Source: Sphingomonas sp. 1F27F7B
GTDB taxonomy: Bacteria > Pseudomonadota > Alphaproteobacteria > Sphingomonadales > Sphingomonadaceae
Direction of reading: 5' to 3'
Length of the DNA stretch: 64,000 bases
Assembly (NCBI RefSeq): GCF_005503355.1
Contig: NZ_SCMK01000009.1
Coordinates: 114,584-178,583 of the forward strand
In this document: one piece after another, positions 63,600 to 64,000 of the stretch
Layout: each line of letters starts with the position of its first letter
How positions within the stretch are numbered: the stretch's first letter is position 1
Position numbers and translations under genes: made by a program
The notes under the pieces: generated by a model
What the model was told of the DNA's origin: nothing
Databases searched by the model: none
What the model saw: only the letters and a program-made list of their open reading frames with translations

Positions 63600-64000
63600 G
63601 TGCGCAACGAAACGCTGACGGCCCTGGAAGTCACGGTGCTCGCACTGGCCTGCCACGATCCCTTGTCGAGCATCCTGCCGAGGAAGGGATTTGCGCGCTA
63701 TCCGCTCGGCCCACGCCCCCATTCGCCATTGGCCAATCCGCGCCTGGAGGCGCTTCGCCGCTTTGCGATCCTGCGTCGTCTTCATGGCCGGGCCATGGCC
63801 GCGGCCGAGCGCGAGCGCATCCGCGACGCCGGCTATGACCCGCGACAGATCGACGCGATCGAGGCCCTGATCGAGCAGGCGAGCGGCCGGCAAGGCGGCG
63901 CCGGGCGCTCCATCGTGGGTGTTGCCGCAGGCTGGGAGGCGATCTTCACCGGCTGGCGACGGTCTCGATCCCGGAACGCGCCCCACCCCATCCCCAACGG
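63600..64000 (+). CDS. Hypothetical protein, truncated at the window edge
   Basis: 133 codons open to the right edge from a GTG with a strong AAGGAG box upstream. MRNETLTALEVTVLALACHD, a Leu/Arg-rich middle (LEALRRFAILRRLHGRAMAAAERERIRDAG) and no stop. Looks like a soluble helical protein. I do not recognise the family. Divergent from the FecI gene with 192 bp between. Confidence 0.65.
   Translation, partial: MRNETLTALEVTVLALACHDPLSSILPRKGFARYPLGPRPHSPLANPRLEALRRFAILRRLHGRAMAAAERERIRDAGYDPRQIDAIEALIEQASGRQGGAGRSIVGVAAGWEAIFTGWRRSRSRNAPHPIPN

Noticed and set aside
1..64000. CRISPR arrays or rRNA genes
   Set aside because: No regularly spaced direct repeats and no rRNA-like sequence were noticed.

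Overview
The window is GC-rich, densely packed DNA that looks like the chromosome of a sphingomonad (Sphingomonas or a close relative, Alphaproteobacteria). The pointers are four TonB-dependent receptors, two with FecI/FecR regulators, DUF1134 (EipA-like), DUF6456 and DUF2339 proteins, an alphaproteobacterial (gene-transfer-agent-like) terminase pair, and intergenic palindromes of a kind I recall from sphingomonad genomes. The genus is inferred from gene content only.

Layout. 1-1.5 kb: start of a sugar-acid semialdehyde dehydrogenase and its likely GntR/FadR regulator. 1.7-13.5 kb: a metal-homeostasis locus. On the minus strand a two-component system, membrane fusion protein, heavy-metal RND pump, outer-membrane factor and retropepsin-like protein form one tight operon. 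A small CPxC protein and a TonB-dependent receptor diverge from it. 13.6-20 kb: a minus-strand run of GT2 glycosyltransferase, ChbG/YdjC deacetylase, ECF sigma factor, FecR, STN-type receptor and membrane protein, with several overlaps. 20.2-23.6 kb: GT39-like mannosyl/arabinosyltransferase, DUF2141 protein and an LptF/LptG-family permease. 24.2-26.8 kb: another receptor behind a long leader. 26.8-31.7 kb: MgtA-type P-ATPase, an overlapping one-helix protein, and a histidine kinase/FixJ-type regulator pair.

32.3-40.5 kb holds a compact type IV secretion operon, virB2-B3-B4-B6-B8-B9-B10-B11 plus a second virB2-like gene. From virB4 onward the genes are joined by ATGA/GTGA overlaps. No VirD4, relaxase, VirB1, VirB5 or VirB7 is visible, so this is not an ordinary conjugation locus. 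It is the best candidate for an under-described system here.

40.5-54.1 kb is mostly housekeeping: ydbH-ynbE-ydbL (outer-membrane lipid homeostasis), a small secreted protein, XRE regulator and DUF6456 protein, DUF2339 membrane protein, glutathione transferase, DapF-like epimerase, SRPBCC protein, dihydroorotase, YgfZ and an OmpA-type porin. 54.2-57.9 kb is a decayed phage/GTA head module: intact terminase genes, then a portal gene truncated and fused out of frame to a DUF2793 tail-gene end, with an EF-hand lipoprotein, a plus-strand orphan gene and MITE-like palindromes between. 58.2-63.4 kb carries an EipA-like protein, tRNA-Ser(GCT) and a second FecI-FecR-receptor module paralogous to the first. 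The window ends in the start of an unrecognised gene.
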